The notes beneath the pieces are model-generated. The model was not told the origin of the DNA, searched no databases, and saw only the letters and a list, made by a program, of their open reading frames with translations. From contig JAUPFP010000028.1 of the NCBI GenBank assembly GCA_036925085.1, positions 288,001-352,000 on the forward strand: a DNA stretch of 64,000 nt, given 5' to 3'. The stretch comes from Brachycybe producta. Taxonomy: Eukaryota; Arthropoda; Diplopoda; Playtdesmida; Andrognathidae. How positions within the stretch are numbered: position 1 is the stretch's first letter; the number at the start of each line of letters is the position of its first letter. The position numbers were made by a program, and so were the translations under genes. Shown here piece by piece: positions 24,486-36,019 of the stretch.

Positions 24486-25032
24486 AGAGACCATTACCTC
24501 CAGAAATTTCTTTTCAAAATAATGTCAAAAATTATTCAACGATTACCAAAACGATTTTTAAAATTTAAAGTCAGTCAATAAAACCATAAAAAAATTAAAA
24601 ATGAAGTGACTTTTCCTGAGTCACCAAACGACGCCATTTTAAATTTCAAAAAACGAAAGTCTCCCCCCCCCATTTTTGTGTTAAAGGTTGTCACCTCACA
24701 TTTCCCTATTCATATTCAACTCAATACAACTTTCCATGTGGAATAATTCAAACATTAAATTCATAGTACTTTGAAATGAAAGTAATGTGAGTTGGTGATC
24801 GCAACACATCAGAATTCGAGTAGAGGAGTAGACTTTTGGGGTGTTTGGTTGCCAATGTCTGTTGTTTGGTGGCGCATCTATCTGATAAAGTTCATTTACA
24901 TGAAGTCAACTGATTTTTAATTTTTTAAATTATATTAATCAGTTATTTTAGAATTTAAATATCGTTTTGGTAATTGTTGAATAATTCTTGACAATAATTT
25001 GAGAAGAAATTTCTGGAGGTAATTGGTATCTT
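24486..25032. mobile_element. MITE (AGAGACC family, copy 2)
   Basis: Inverted orientation relative to copy 1 at 603-1170, with end-to-end similarity. It starts AGAGACCATTACCTCCAG and ends CTGGAGGTAATTGGTATCT. The shared interior includes GATAGATGCGCCACCAAACA, read here as its complement near 24870. Confidence 0.8.
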
Positions 25033-27305
25033 TAAAAATGATTTTTAAAAAATGTACATAACTTTATTTCACATATACTATATAGAATGTGCTATGCAAT
25101 GTAATATGCATTTAAAGTTTAAAACACGACAAACAACCCTCAGCTGTTTGTATAAAATGCTTTTAATGCCTTTGGGTTGTTTTAATAATAACATACAAAG
25201 ATTTAGCTTATACAGAAAGGAAACACACACACACACATAGAGAGAGAGAGAGAGAAATCTAAATTTAGAGTTGTTGTAATCCCACGCCAAAAACTCTGAT
25301 TACGTCACAAACATTTTCAAACATTGATGTCGTCCTCCTCCTCCTCCTCCTCCTCCTCCTCCTAATGCAACTCCCCCCTTAATCAAAATAACACAAAACC
25401 AACCAAACCCATCTTCAAAATCTCACAAAATTTCTTGTTTGAAATCACCACAAATAAAAAAAAAATAATATGCATTACACTTCTTAGAGCAAAAAAAAAA
25501 AAAAATAAAAATAAATCTCTTCTAAAGACAAAAAAGCGTGTTCAGAATGATCGAACAACTTTGGTTCTTCCTTTTTTTGTCTTTGTATAGCCTCAATGAA
25601 GCATCTCTGATAATAATAAAAAAGAAGAAGAAACAAGAAAGGTTTTTATGACACTAACCAAAAAAAAAAAAAAAAGGTAGAAATTACAGAAAGAGACACA
25701 CAATTGGCGACCGTTTAGCTTTAGAATTACTAGCGATCAAGGCATCACCAGAAAAATCCAATCAAGTGGAAACCACAACCAACATCCATTCCCCCTCCTC
25801 CCCTTTTCCCTTCAATCTCCTCCCTCTTTAAAAGCACTCTCCGCCCCTCCTCCTCCTTCTGCTCCCATCTTATTAAATGTAAGCCTGTATCAATCTCAAC
25901 CGATTTCCACCTCAACCATAAACTAGCTCAAACGACGACGAGGGTTGGAGAGAGAGAGGCTAGCTATTAAGAGATTCATTTAGAGTATGGGAGTGAGTGA
26001 TGGCGTTTTGCTATTGAAAGTGGTTTTAAAGTGTAAACGCATGTCGAACTCTTAATTATTCTCTCTTTCGGGTGCAAAACAAAGAGAAATTTGAATCCGT
26101 TTTTAAAAGAAAAAACACTAGAAAGGTCGATCAATCAATTAAGGATAATTTCATATGTTGGTGTTTTTCAAAATAGGCTTTTTGAAAATGCTCTAACTTT
26201 AAGCAGACGATATTTTTTTGTCTATAAAAAGTTTATTTTGAAAAAAATATCAGCCTTAAAATACCCTAAAGTGATTGAGCTACCATTCTAGTTTCTAAAA
26301 CACTCTCGGTTTCTTTTAATTTTGTTTCCAAGTTGGCATTTTTCAACCACATAGTTAGCTTCAGATGGACGCTAATCAGAGAGAATGTGCTCTCTTTTTC
26401 CCACACTCCAACTGGCCCCATATAACTCGAAGCCATTACTAGCCTCCACCTCAAACCCCCGTCGTCTAATATCAATCTAAAATCAGGTTGAATTGGAATC
26501 GGACGAGATGAAACATACTAAATGTAAAAGCCAAAGCTCTTGCCACCCCTAAAACACACACATAGACCAATATATATATATATGGGTTAAAAGAATCGCT
26601 TTGAAAATCCTTTCAAATAGGAAAAAGTTGCGTCACTTGGATGTTATTTTGTACATATGTCTATATGTGATAGCAGTGATTGCCTGCTTACGAGGGGAAG
26701 CTTTTAAGATTAGGTCTCTTTTATTAAAATAACACACAAACACATAGAATAAGGTTACAAATAGGCCGCTTTTTTTTTCAAATACCAGGTTAAAAGGATG
26801 CTTGTGGGTCAATTGCTTTAAACGCCTACTTCAGAGAGATATCAAGTGACCAACTCAGTGAAAAACAAGGCCCACGCAAATTAGACTATTTTGTTGGAAC
26901 CTTTTCAAGTAATTGTATTTACTTTTTTGAAAGGCAGGCCCGCGTTGAAAAATATATTGCAAATAAAAAAAATTGAATAAAATTATTTATCTGATTTTTA
27001 TGCATTTCAAAAGCAACATAAAGATAAACAGATTAAAATGTTTTAGAAACTACTCCTAAGTAGAATAAACGAATCACTTAATAATATATTCGCGTTCACA
27101 TATTTTAAAATAAACTTTTATCGTAATTTCAAATTTAGAAAATTTTGATTTTCACACTCAAATTAGACAAATAGTTTGAAACAAACGTCTGGTAACGAAC
27201 AAAAAAAAAACTTTAAACTTCATATTTTATTTCAAATTCTCATATAAACAGTTTATTTTCAGAATCTAATAATAAATACATATGTGGTCAGGAAAATATT
27301 TAGCA
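25033..27305. other. gene-free stretch with microsatellites
   Basis: Holds CA/GA runs (25222-25255), a CTC run (25333-25363) and a half copy of the palindromic MITE (about 26215-26310). GAGGCTAGCTATTAAGAGAT at 25959-25978 recurs, shifted, at 37828. No exon recognised. Confidence 0.45.
25333..25363. repeat. (CTC)n microsatellite
   Basis: Ten consecutive TCC/CTC trinucleotides. Confidence 0.9.
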
Positions 27306-27482
27306 CTAGTGAGGTAATCCGTCATCAATGACGGGAGCAAAATTCTAGTTTAATTTGGCTACTAAAATTATTTAACTATAACCTATGACCATTTAAATTT
27401 AAATAAATTCCGACGTGCTTAAACGTTTTTGTCCTTGTTCGTACAGCGTTATTCACATACAGACAGAAAAAGCTTAATATAC
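27306..27482 (-). mobile_element. Helitron-like family A, short internally deleted copy A8
   Basis: Reads on the minus strand from the family 5' part (ACGCTGTACGAACAAGGAC, GTCGGAATTTATTTAAATTT) directly to the 3' end. The 3' end has GAATTTTGCTCCCGTCAT, its hairpin partner ATGACGGATTACC and CTAG at 27306-27309. The GA/GGGG central block is deleted. Confidence 0.75.
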
Positions 27483-27744
27483 AGTATGAATATATATATG
27501 TATATATTCACAATCTATTCTAGTTTATAACAAACTTTGACGTCTTTTTTTCTTAATATTGTACTTCTAAAAAAATGTCACCATTTTCTATACTAAAAAC
27601 CATCATTGACAATCGAATCAATGAACTTTTTTAACTTTATATTTTCAAAAATCAGAACGAAAAAATCCTTGTTACTAAATATATAAAACATAAAAGAATT
27701 ATCTAAAAGTTTTCCTTTGTATTATTAATTCATTATTTTCACAC
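27483..27744. other. gene-free AT-rich spacer
   Basis: Lies between two Helitron copies. Only a short TATATA run and poly-T tracts seen. Confidence 0.4.
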
Positions 27745-27995
27745 TCTCATTTTCTCTGGTGTGCGCATGCGCGTCGTTTGTTCTTTTTTTCTTCTCCTTT
27801 CATTTCAGTTTCAGTCACCCCCTCCCACTTTTTTTCTCTCCCCTTTTACACTTTCCAACCTTTTCCCCTCTTCAATTTAATATCATGGGGTTCTTGGATG
27901 GGGAGTGTGCAACATATAGTTGACCTTGAGAAAAAAAGTGGTTCATTCATTTAAATTTATATAAATTCCGATGTTACACACACAGACCTGGCTTA
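27745..27995 (-). mobile_element. Helitron-like family A, copy A9 (3' truncated)
   Basis: The minus strand begins in TATATATTAAGCCAGGTCTG and continues through GGTCAACTATATGTTG to GCGCATGCGCACACCAGAG, then stops. The terminal hairpin is absent. Confidence 0.75.
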
Positions 27996-28020
27996 ATATA
28001 TATATATACATATATATATG

Positions 28021-28087
<67 letters not shown>

Positions 28088-28137
28088 CATGTACATGTAT
28101 ATATATATTTATATATATATGTATATATGTATATATG

Positions 28138-28197
<60 letters not shown>

Positions 28198-28210
28198 TAT
28201 ATACATTAAA

Positions 28211-28249
<39 letters not shown>

Positions 28250-28250
28250 G

Positions 28251-28316
<66 letters not shown>
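27996..28316. repeat. (TA)n array
   Basis: More than 300 bp of TA with scattered TG/CA changes and one ACATGTACATGT island. It joins the 5' end of Helitron copy A9 to the 3' end of the family-B element. Assembly length may be unreliable. Apparent Tyr/Ile ORFs here are repeat translation. Confidence 0.95.
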
Positions 28317-30590
28317 CTAGCTGAGTTACCCGGCGTTGCCCAGGGCGAAATATGAAGATACCCCTGCCACCCCGTTCTTCTTGCTTGAATATGAATTATG
28401 CATACAGCTTTTATTTTTATGAATACCTAGATAATAGATATGAAAACATGTCACATCCAGTATATAGACATTTGTCCTAAAGCCTTTAAACTATTTGCCC
28501 TAAAGAAACATTTGCTCTAAATGGACACTTGCCCTAAATCCACTTGCCCCACAGCCATTTGCAATAGAGACATTTGCCATAAAACTGTTTGCCCTAGAGA
28601 CATTTGTCTTAAAAACACTTGCCCTTAAACCAATTGTCCTAAAAGTACATTTGCTCTAAAATACTTGACCTAAAGGTACATTTTCTGTAAAAGAATGTTT
28701 GAAACTAAAACCATTCACCGTAAAAGAATGTTTGAAACTAAAACCATTTGCCGTAAAAGAATGTTTGAAACTAAAACCATTTGCCGTAAAAGAATGTTTG
28801 AAACTAAAACCATTTGATCTAAAGGTAAATTTGCCCTAAAACCATTTGCTCTAAAGGTAAATTTGCCCTAAAACCATTTGCTCTAAAGGTACATTTGCAA
28901 ATTAAAGGGAAATTTGTTCTAAAATGACTTGCCCTAAAAATGTTTGAAATTAAAACCATTTGCCCTAAAACCATTTGCCCTAAAAGGATGTTTGAAACTA
29001 AAACCATTTGCTCTAAATAGACATTTGCCTTAAAACCAATTTCCCTAAACCATTTCCCCTAAAAGAATGTTTGAAACAAACCATTTGTTCTCAAGGGACG
29101 TTTGCCCTAAAGAGACATTTGCCCTAAAAACACTTGTCCTTAAAAGGTTTTTGAAACTGAAACCATTTGCCCTAGTGGTACATTTGGCCTAAAACCATTT
29201 GCCCTAAAAGGATGTTTGAAATTAAAACTATTTGCCCTAAAAGATGGTTTGAAACTAAAACCATTTGTTCTAAAGGGACATTTGCCCCAAAAGGATGTTT
29301 GAAACAAACTATTTGCCTAAAAGGATGTTTGAAACTAAAATCATTTGCCGTAAAGGGACATTTACCCGAAAACCATTTCTCCTAGAGATATTTGCCATAA
29401 AAACACTTGCCCTAAAGGTACAGTTGCCCTAAATCATTTGCCCTAAAAGAATGTTTGAAACTAAAACTGTTTGCCATAAAGGTACATTTGCCCTAAAACC
29501 ATTTGCCATAAAAGGCTGTATGAAATTAAAACTATTTGGCCTAAAGGTACATTTGCCCTAAAAGATGGTCTTAAAAACACTTGCCCTTAAACCGATTGTC
29601 CTAAAAGTACATTTGCTCTAAAAATACTTGACCTAAAGGTACATTTCCTGTAAAAGTATGTTTGAAACTAAAACCATTTGCCATAAAAGAATGTTGGAAA
29701 CTAAAACCATTTGATCTAAAGGTAAATTTGCCCTAAAACCATTTGCTCTAAAAGTAAATTTGCCCTAAAACCATTTGCTCTAAAAGTAAATTTGCCCTAA
29801 AACCATTTGCTCTAAAAGTAAATTTGCCCTAAAACCATTTGCTCTAAAGGTACATTTGCAATAAACCATTTGCCTTTAAGAGAAATTTGTTCTAAAATGA
29901 TTTGCCCTAAAAATGTTTGAAACTAAAACCATTTGCCCTAAAAAGATGTTTGAAACTAAAACCATTTACTCTAAATGGACATTTGCCCTAAAACCATTTG
30001 CCCTAAAGGTACATTTGCCCTAAAACATTTGTCCTAAAGGTGTATTTTCCCTAAACCATTTGCCCTAAAAGAATGTTTGAAACTAAAAGCATTTGTAATA
30101 TTTAAGGGACATTTGACCAAAAACCATTTGCCCTAAAAATATGTTTGAAACAAACCATTTGTTCTCTAGGGACATTTGCCCTAAATCCATTTGCCTTAAA
30201 AGGATGTTTGAAATTAAAACCATTTGTTCTAAAGGGACATTTGCTCCAAAGGGATGTTTGAAACTAAAATCATTTGCCGTAAAGGGACATTTACCTGAAA
30301 ACGATTTACCATAAAAGGCTGTTTGAAATTAAAACTATTTGGCCTAAAGGTACATTTGCCCTAAAAGATGGTTTGAAACTAAAACCATTTGCCCTAAAAG
30401 GATGTTTGAAACTAAAACAATGTGCCGTAAAGGTACATTCGCCCTAATGGGTATAGAAGTTGATATACTGCAGCGCCATCTGGTGGCGACCTACAACAAA
30501 GGGGATAGCATAAAAACCTTCTAAATGAAAAAATACATATACGTGGTAATTTTCATGGTGATCGGTCAAACGGTTTTGGATTTTAGCAAT

Positions 30591-30592
<2 letters not shown>
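28317..30592 (-). mobile_element. Helitron-like element, family B, with internal minisatellite
   Basis: Read on the minus strand, the 3' end is a CCCTGGGCAACGCCGGG hairpin (one weak pair in this copy), then TAACTCAGCTAG, then T: the hairpin-plus-CTAG arrangement of Helitrons. The opposite end (30440-30592) has GGTCAAACGGTTTTGGATTT next to a TA array. Almost the whole interior is the CATTTGCCCTAAA minisatellite, and no Rep/helicase is present. Both ends sit in TA repeats. The family name is inference from the 3' structure. Confidence 0.6.
28480..30440. repeat. ~2-kb minisatellite of CATTTGCCCTAAA and GTTTGAAACTAAA units
   Basis: Tandem but irregular alternation of two short motifs: CCATTTGCCCTAAAGG(TACA) and GGATGTTTGAAACTAAAA, each with point changes. 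Unit spacing varies from about 16 to 35 bp. Segments of several hundred bp repeat (for example 28680-28860 versus 29640-29820), which indicates segmental duplication inside the array. It is not CRISPR: there are no constant-length spacers. Confidence 0.9.
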
Positions 30593-30646
<54 letters not shown>

Positions 30647-30676
30647 AACATCCATTTTTATATATACAGATATATA

Positions 30677-30714
<38 letters not shown>

Positions 30715-30750
30715 TATATATGTATATATGTATATATATATATAATATAT
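30593..30750. repeat. (TA)n array
   Basis: TA repeats with short interruptions (AACATCCATTTTTATAT near 30648), flanking the 5' side of the family-B Helitron. Confidence 0.9.
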
Positions 30751-31616
30751 AAAACAAGTTTATTTCAAGGTTTACTTGGTTTTTTGACAATGCATTGCTT
30801 ATGTTGCTTTTGGACAACATTGTCTCTCTGCTATAAGCCCTTTGGGGGGTCCTTGCAGGGTAATTATTTGAATTAAACAAAATCTTAATTCGAACTTCAC
30901 AGGTCAAGTTTTCTTCTTGAATTTGGGCCTTAGTCGGCCTTTGGAACTTGAACATTGACAGCCTCGCAGACAAACGGATTGTAAAAACAGAACAAAATAA
31001 CAATTTCGAAGGTGATGATGATGATGATGATGATGATGATATTCAACATTGAATACCGTTCAGGAAGTTGTTTAGTAACAATTTCAGAGGCAAATGTAAT
31101 AAAACTGGACACAGGGGAAACAATTCTATATAGAGAATAATAAACCCGTTCCTCTCCCCCCCAAACAAGCAATGAAAACACATATAAAACATATACAGAG
31201 TGAAACAGAAAATCTACCTCTTCACAATTCTAATCCAACATTCAATGTTAAATCACAAAGTTTTACTTTAGAGTCACCCTGTACGCCCACATAAATGCTA
31301 CCAAAAAAACAACGATGATTACGATGTGAATATTAAAGTGACCACTCACCATCATATTTGTCAATATTACATTTAGATAGGGGATTTGAAGGGTTTAGAC
31401 TGGGGGAGAGCAATGGATATTGGCTTGAATAAGGTCCAAAATCAAGAAACACACTTCCATACTTGAAACTTAAACTGGAACACTCCCTCTAAGCAGGGTT
31501 CCAAACGGTGTTGTTTTTCTTTTCTTTTATAGTTTAACGCTGTAACTCAGGATTTAAGTTGAAGTACAACTGCTGAGTTTCCTTCTTGAATGGGGTCCTA
31601 CGAAATCCGTTAAAAA
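30751..31616. other. gene-free stretch with (GAT)n
   Basis: Contains about nine GAT units at 31013-31040. No exon recognised. Confidence 0.5.
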
Positions 31617-31928
31617 CTAGAGCTCAAGACTTTTATGCAATGTCAAGCAAATGTTTCTCAATCTTCGGCTCAAGGGCCAACTGTAAAGTAACAATCCCGT
31701 TTAAATCAACCAGCAATTATGGTTTTTTCAATCGAAACCACTAGTTAGAAGATAGAACTCTAATTGACAACTAATAGTAAACAGACACCTAGGTTCTAAC
31801 CAGGCCTTTTTCATTAGAAAAAGCATAATTGCAGTTGCTTTAATGATGATGATTACTTCACAATTGGCACTTGGGTCACAGATTGAGAAACATTTGTGCT
31901 AGACATTGCATAAAAATTTGAACCCTAG
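31617..31928. mobile_element. MITE with ~45-bp inverted ends
   Basis: The left end CTAGAGCTCAAG... TTTTATGCAATGTC ... AATGTTTCTCAATCT is mirrored on the right by AGATTGAGAAACATT ... GACATTGCATAAAA ... TTGAACCCTAG. It is 312 bp and non-coding. The ends resemble hAT, but no 8-bp duplication is visible. Confidence 0.6.
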
Positions 31929-32049
31929 TAATAACCAAAAGGAAAAATGTGTCATTCAATTGATAGAAAAATGGCTGCAATTCTACTTTTTGAATTTTGA
32001 TTCAATAACGATACCAACTACTTCAGAGTTTCATAGGAAAAATCACAAT

Positions 32050-32454
32050 TATTATATATATAATATTCCAGGTCTGTGTATGTATGTGTGTGTGTGGAGT
32101 AACACTGAACAAAACCCTTGAAGCATTGAAGCACGTCGGAATTTATATAAATTTGAATAAATGAACCGTTTTTTTTCTCAAGGTCAACTATATGTTGCAC
32201 ACTCCCCATCCAAGAACCCCATGATATTAAATTGGAGAGGGGAAAAGGTTGAAAAGTGTAGAGGGGGAGAGAGAGAGAAAAGTGGGAGGGGTGAGGGGAA
32301 AAGGTTGGAAAGTGTAGAAGGGGGAGAGAGAGAGAAAAGTGGGAGGGGTGACTGAAATTGAAATGAAAGGAGTAAAAAAAGGAAAAAACGACGTGCATGC
32401 GCACAATTGCCTGTGAATTTTGCTCCCGTCATTTATGACGGGTTACCCCACAAG
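32050..32454 (+). mobile_element. Helitron-like family A, copy A4
   Basis: Begins in ATATTCCAGGTCTGTG and carries the family body, with a tandem duplication of the GGGAAAAGGTTGGAAAGTGTAG block. It ends with the perfect CCCGTCATTTATGACGGG hairpin and GGTTACCCCACAAG (CAAG instead of CTAG). It has no nested MITE: GCGCATGCGCAC-like sequence joins directly to AATTGCCTGTGAATTTTGC. Confidence 0.8.
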
Positions 32455-32750
32455 TTATATATATAATATCCCAGGTCTGTGTGTTTGTTTGTGTGTGTGG
32501 AGTAACAAAAACCATTGAAGCACGTTGGAATTTATATAAATTTGAATAAATGAACCATTTTTTTTTCTCAAGGTCAACTATATGTTGAACTCTTCCTTTG
32601 GAAAGTGTAGAAGGGGGAGAGAGAGAGAGAAAAGTGGGAGGGGGTGACTGAACTTGAAATGAAAGGAGTAAAAAAAGGAAAAAACGACGTGCATGCACAC
32701 AATTGCCTGTGAATTTTGCTCCCGTCATTTATGACGGGTTACCCCACTAG
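32455..32750 (+). mobile_element. Helitron-like family A, copy A5
   Basis: Starts immediately after copy A4 in TTATATATATAATATCCCAGG and ends hairpin plus CACTAG. It is shortened inside by loss of the CCATGATATTAAATTGG segment. Confidence 0.8.
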
Positions 32751-33130
32751 TTATATATATATAATATCCCAGGTCTGTGTGGGTATCTATCTATCTATCT
32801 GTGAAGTAACGCTGTACAACCATTGAAGCACATCGGAATTTATATAAATTTAAATAAATGAAGAAATGAACAGCTTTTTTTTCTCAAGGTCAACTATATG
32901 TTGCACCCTTCCCATCCAAGAATCCCATGATATTAAAGTGGAGAGGGCAAAAGGTTTGGAAAGTGTAGAGGGGAGAGAGAGAGAGAGAGAGAGAGAAACG
33001 TGGAGGGGGAAAAGTGGGAGGGGGGTAACTGAAATTGAAATGAAAGGAGTAAAAAAAGGAAAAAACGACGCGCATGCACACAATTGCCTGTAATTTTGCT
33101 CCCGTCATTTATGACGGGTTACCCCACTAG
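32751..33130 (+). mobile_element. Helitron-like family A, copy A6
   Basis: Directly follows the CTAG of copy A5. Contains a (TATC)n run near 32785, the family body, a GA microsatellite, and the perfect terminal hairpin with CTAG at 33127-33130. Confidence 0.8.
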
Positions 33131-33132
33131 TA

Positions 33133-33631
33133 TAGGGTCAGACTAAAACACGGAAACTGACGGAAACCCGCGGAAAAATAAATATTAGGCTACTATAAGT
33201 TTTTACTAGGCACGGAAAATACGTGTAGACAAATGGGAAAGCACTGAAAAGCGCGGAAAACACTTACAAACCCACGGAAAAGCGCGGGAAACACTTACAA
33301 ACCCACGGAAACGCGCGGAAAACACTTATGAACACACGGAAAAGTGCGGAAATCACTTACAAACTTACACGGAAAAGCGCGGAAAACACGTGTTGTGTTT
33401 GTGTTTTCCGTGTGTTTGTAAGTGTATTCCGTGCGTTTGTTTGTGTTTTCCGCGCTTTTCCGTTTGTTCGTGTTTTCCCTGTGTAATTTGTAAGCGTTTT
33501 CCGTGTGGTTGTGTTTTCCGTGCTTTCCAATGTGTCTACATGTATTTTCCGTGTCTTGTAACGCTTATAGTAGCCTAAAATTTATTTTTCCGCGCGTTTC
33601 CATGAGTTTCCGTGTTTTAGTCTCACCCCTA
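33133..33631. mobile_element. foldback element built of CGGAAAA repeats
   Basis: A roughly 500-bp element whose two halves are reverse complements. The ends are TAGGGTCAGACTAAAACACG and CGTGTTTTAGTCTCACCCCTA, and inner landmarks TTAGGCTACTATAAG and CTTATAGTAGCCTAA mirror each other. The left half holds about five copies of GCGCGGAAAACACTTACAAA, each about 30 bp; the right half holds the complement. It sits between Helitron copies A6 and A7 in TA-rich target sequence. No protein is encoded. Confidence 0.8.
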
Positions 33632-33990
33632 GTATATATATATTATGCCAGGTCTGTGTGGATGGGTATCTATCTATCTGTGAAGTAACGCTGTACAACC
33701 ATTGAAGCACATCGGAATTTATATAAATTTAAATAAATGAAGAAATAAACAGCTTTTTTTCTCAAGGTCAACTATATGTTGCACTCTTCCCATCCAAGAA
33801 CCCCCTGATATTAAATTGGAGAGGGGAAAAGGTTGGAAAGTGTAGTGGGAGAGAGAAACATGGAGGGGGAAAAAGTGAGAGGGGGTGACTGAAATTGAAA
33901 TGAAAGGAGTAAAAAAAGGAAAAAACGACGCGCATGTGCACAATTGAGTGTAATTTGGCTCCCGTCATTTATGACGGGTTACCCCACTAG
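33632..33990 (+). mobile_element. Helitron-like family A, copy A7
   Basis: Begins in TATATATTATGCCAGGTCTG, is closely similar to copy A6 (same TATC run), and ends with the perfect hairpin and CTAG at 33987-33990. Copies A6 and A7 were probably one array before the foldback element separated them. Confidence 0.8.
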
Positions 33991-35330
33991 TATTTTGGTA
34001 AACACATATACATGTATATAACGACATTTATTTTTAAACTTTTAGTAAGATTTTATCCATGTATTAAAGAACTGTAATTTGTAAAAAAAAAATTGAGGCC
34101 CAACTCACAAAACTTTATAGTAATCCCACCAGGTCCATGGACTGGAATTTTATAAAATTCCACCAGGTCTATAAATAAAGCCCCTGTGCCGAACACAGGC
34201 CAATGAAGCCCATAGGAGTTTTTCATAAAAATACCAGCCAGGACAAAAAATGCTAACTTTCAGTATGAACAAGAAGATGCTAACACGAAGACAGGCATGA
34301 CATTTAATAACAGGTTCATGAATCATGAGTTTTGAAGGCCAGATGGGCTTATTGAGTTTGTGGGAATATCAGGATCTGGTGGACTTTGTGGGTGCATGCG
34401 AGACAATATGGTTCAATAAACAGCCAAGTTTAAAAATTTTTGAGCAAATTATGTTTTAAATGTTGTTAAAAAAAATATTCATGTCTAGGATTGATACCAC
34501 GATACTATAGACAAATTATGAATACCACATGTAGAATACTATCAACCGCAAGGCCAACATTCCAACATGCAGAATTTTCGGATGTGTAAGGCGGAGAGCT
34601 CACCAAAATGACGTGGGATGTGACCTGACGCGTGACCTGGCATCTAACACGCATCTTCAGGTTACACCAAAGCAACATTATGATTCAGTGTCCACTTAAA
34701 AAGACGCGACATAGTGGTGACGTGACACACGCCATATGTCAGTGCCAAACGATTGCTGTTGCATGCTCCACTTTTGTTGTCACTTGTTACGGGCAAGTCA
34801 GTTCATTTAATGCATTTCATTCGCTATAAACACCCATCTCCATGTATTGCTGCATAATCATTGCAGTGTGTTTTAAGTCAGATGTATCATCAAGTGTCAT
34901 GTATCTGCCAATTTACTTGCAGATCAGATTGTCACATCAGTTTGGCGAGCTCCCTCTGGCTAAAAAAACACACCTGACAAGACTTACCTGTTAGAAATTT
35001 GGCTGTATATAAGTATAAGCCAGGTAGTTAGAGCATTAGATGATGATCCAAAAAATGAAGAAAGGGAATGCAAAATTGCAAGCTCAATAGTTAACAGTTG
35101 ACTTGTAACTTTGTGGTGGCACTCAGCCAAATTTGCACTTAATTCACGTTGAAATATTTTTGTTCTACAAAAGTAACTCATAGTTACTTTCGTTTTTCAT
35201 TGTCAAAACAATATATAGATGGAAAGATATTGCCAACCATGAAACTATGAGCGTATTTTCATTTGTAATAAGTACTCTTAATTGTACACTATGTAAAAAT
35301 TCAAATCGGAAAATCATACTGAACTACTAA
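33991..35330. other. gene-free stretch
   Basis: Fragments related to the GGGCC/CCATGG MITE (34110-34400) are visible. No gene was recognised. Confidence 0.45.
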
Positions 35331-36019
35331 CAGTGGCGTAGCTAGAGACCCAACAGACCCGCAACTGCGGGAGGGGGGGGGGGGGGGCGCAGGAGGTTTG
35401 GGGGAGAAAAAAACTAAATGAAAGTCAATGTATTTTCAAAAATAATTGAATAAATTAAGCAAGTGATTCCGAATCACTCGCTTAATTTATTCAGTTATTT
35501 TCGAAAATAAATCGAATTTCATTTCGTTTATTGTGCATAGACATTTTTCTTAGGGGGTACTATTTTGATAAACAGCGGAACGGTCCGAACAACGGTACGA
35601 ACAGTCGGAAAAATAGTAGGAACAGTCCGAAGGTTTCGTTTGGTAAAATTAAGTTGTTGCAGGGGGTCTGGGGAGCGCAGACCCCGACTTTTTTTTTTAA
35701 GAATTATTAAATCAAATTAGTCCATTATTCCGACTGTTCCGTAATTTGTTCAATGGGAGGAACGGCCGGAAAAACGGACAAAGTTGATTTAATAACACTA
35801 AAAAAATGGGGGGCTGCGCCCCCCTGCAACACATTTTACTAAACCTAACCTTCCGACTGTTACTACTGATCCGCCGTTCCTCAAAATAGCACCTCTCCCC
35901 CAGTATGGGGCTAAGTGGACGGGGGACTTAAAGGGAGCGCAATGTTTTAAGCAGGCCGGGGGGGGGGCGCAAAGTTTTACGTGGCGGGGGGCCGCAACCA
36001 AGCCATAGCTACGCCACTG
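35331..36019. mobile_element. hAT-type MITE (CAGTGGCGTAGCTA ends)
   Basis: The ends CAGTGGCGTAGCTAGAG and CATAGCTACGCCACTG are inverted and match the common hAT-type terminus. The flanking octamers ACTACTAA and ACTACTAG agree at 7 of 8. The interior is itself palindromic: an AAATAATTGAATAAATTAAG hairpin at about 35440-35507, and mirrored CGGAACAGTC / GGGGG(C/T)GCAG blocks. It is non-coding, 689 bp. Related single ends occur at 17510 and 36791. Confidence 0.8.

Noticed and set aside
27943..28324. Tyr/Ile-rich ORFs of 87-117 aa on both strands
   Set aside because: These are direct translations of the TA dinucleotide array.
28480..30440. CRISPR-like array
   Set aside because: Repeats are short, degenerate and irregularly spaced with no unique spacers of constant length. 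It is a minisatellite in a eukaryotic genome.
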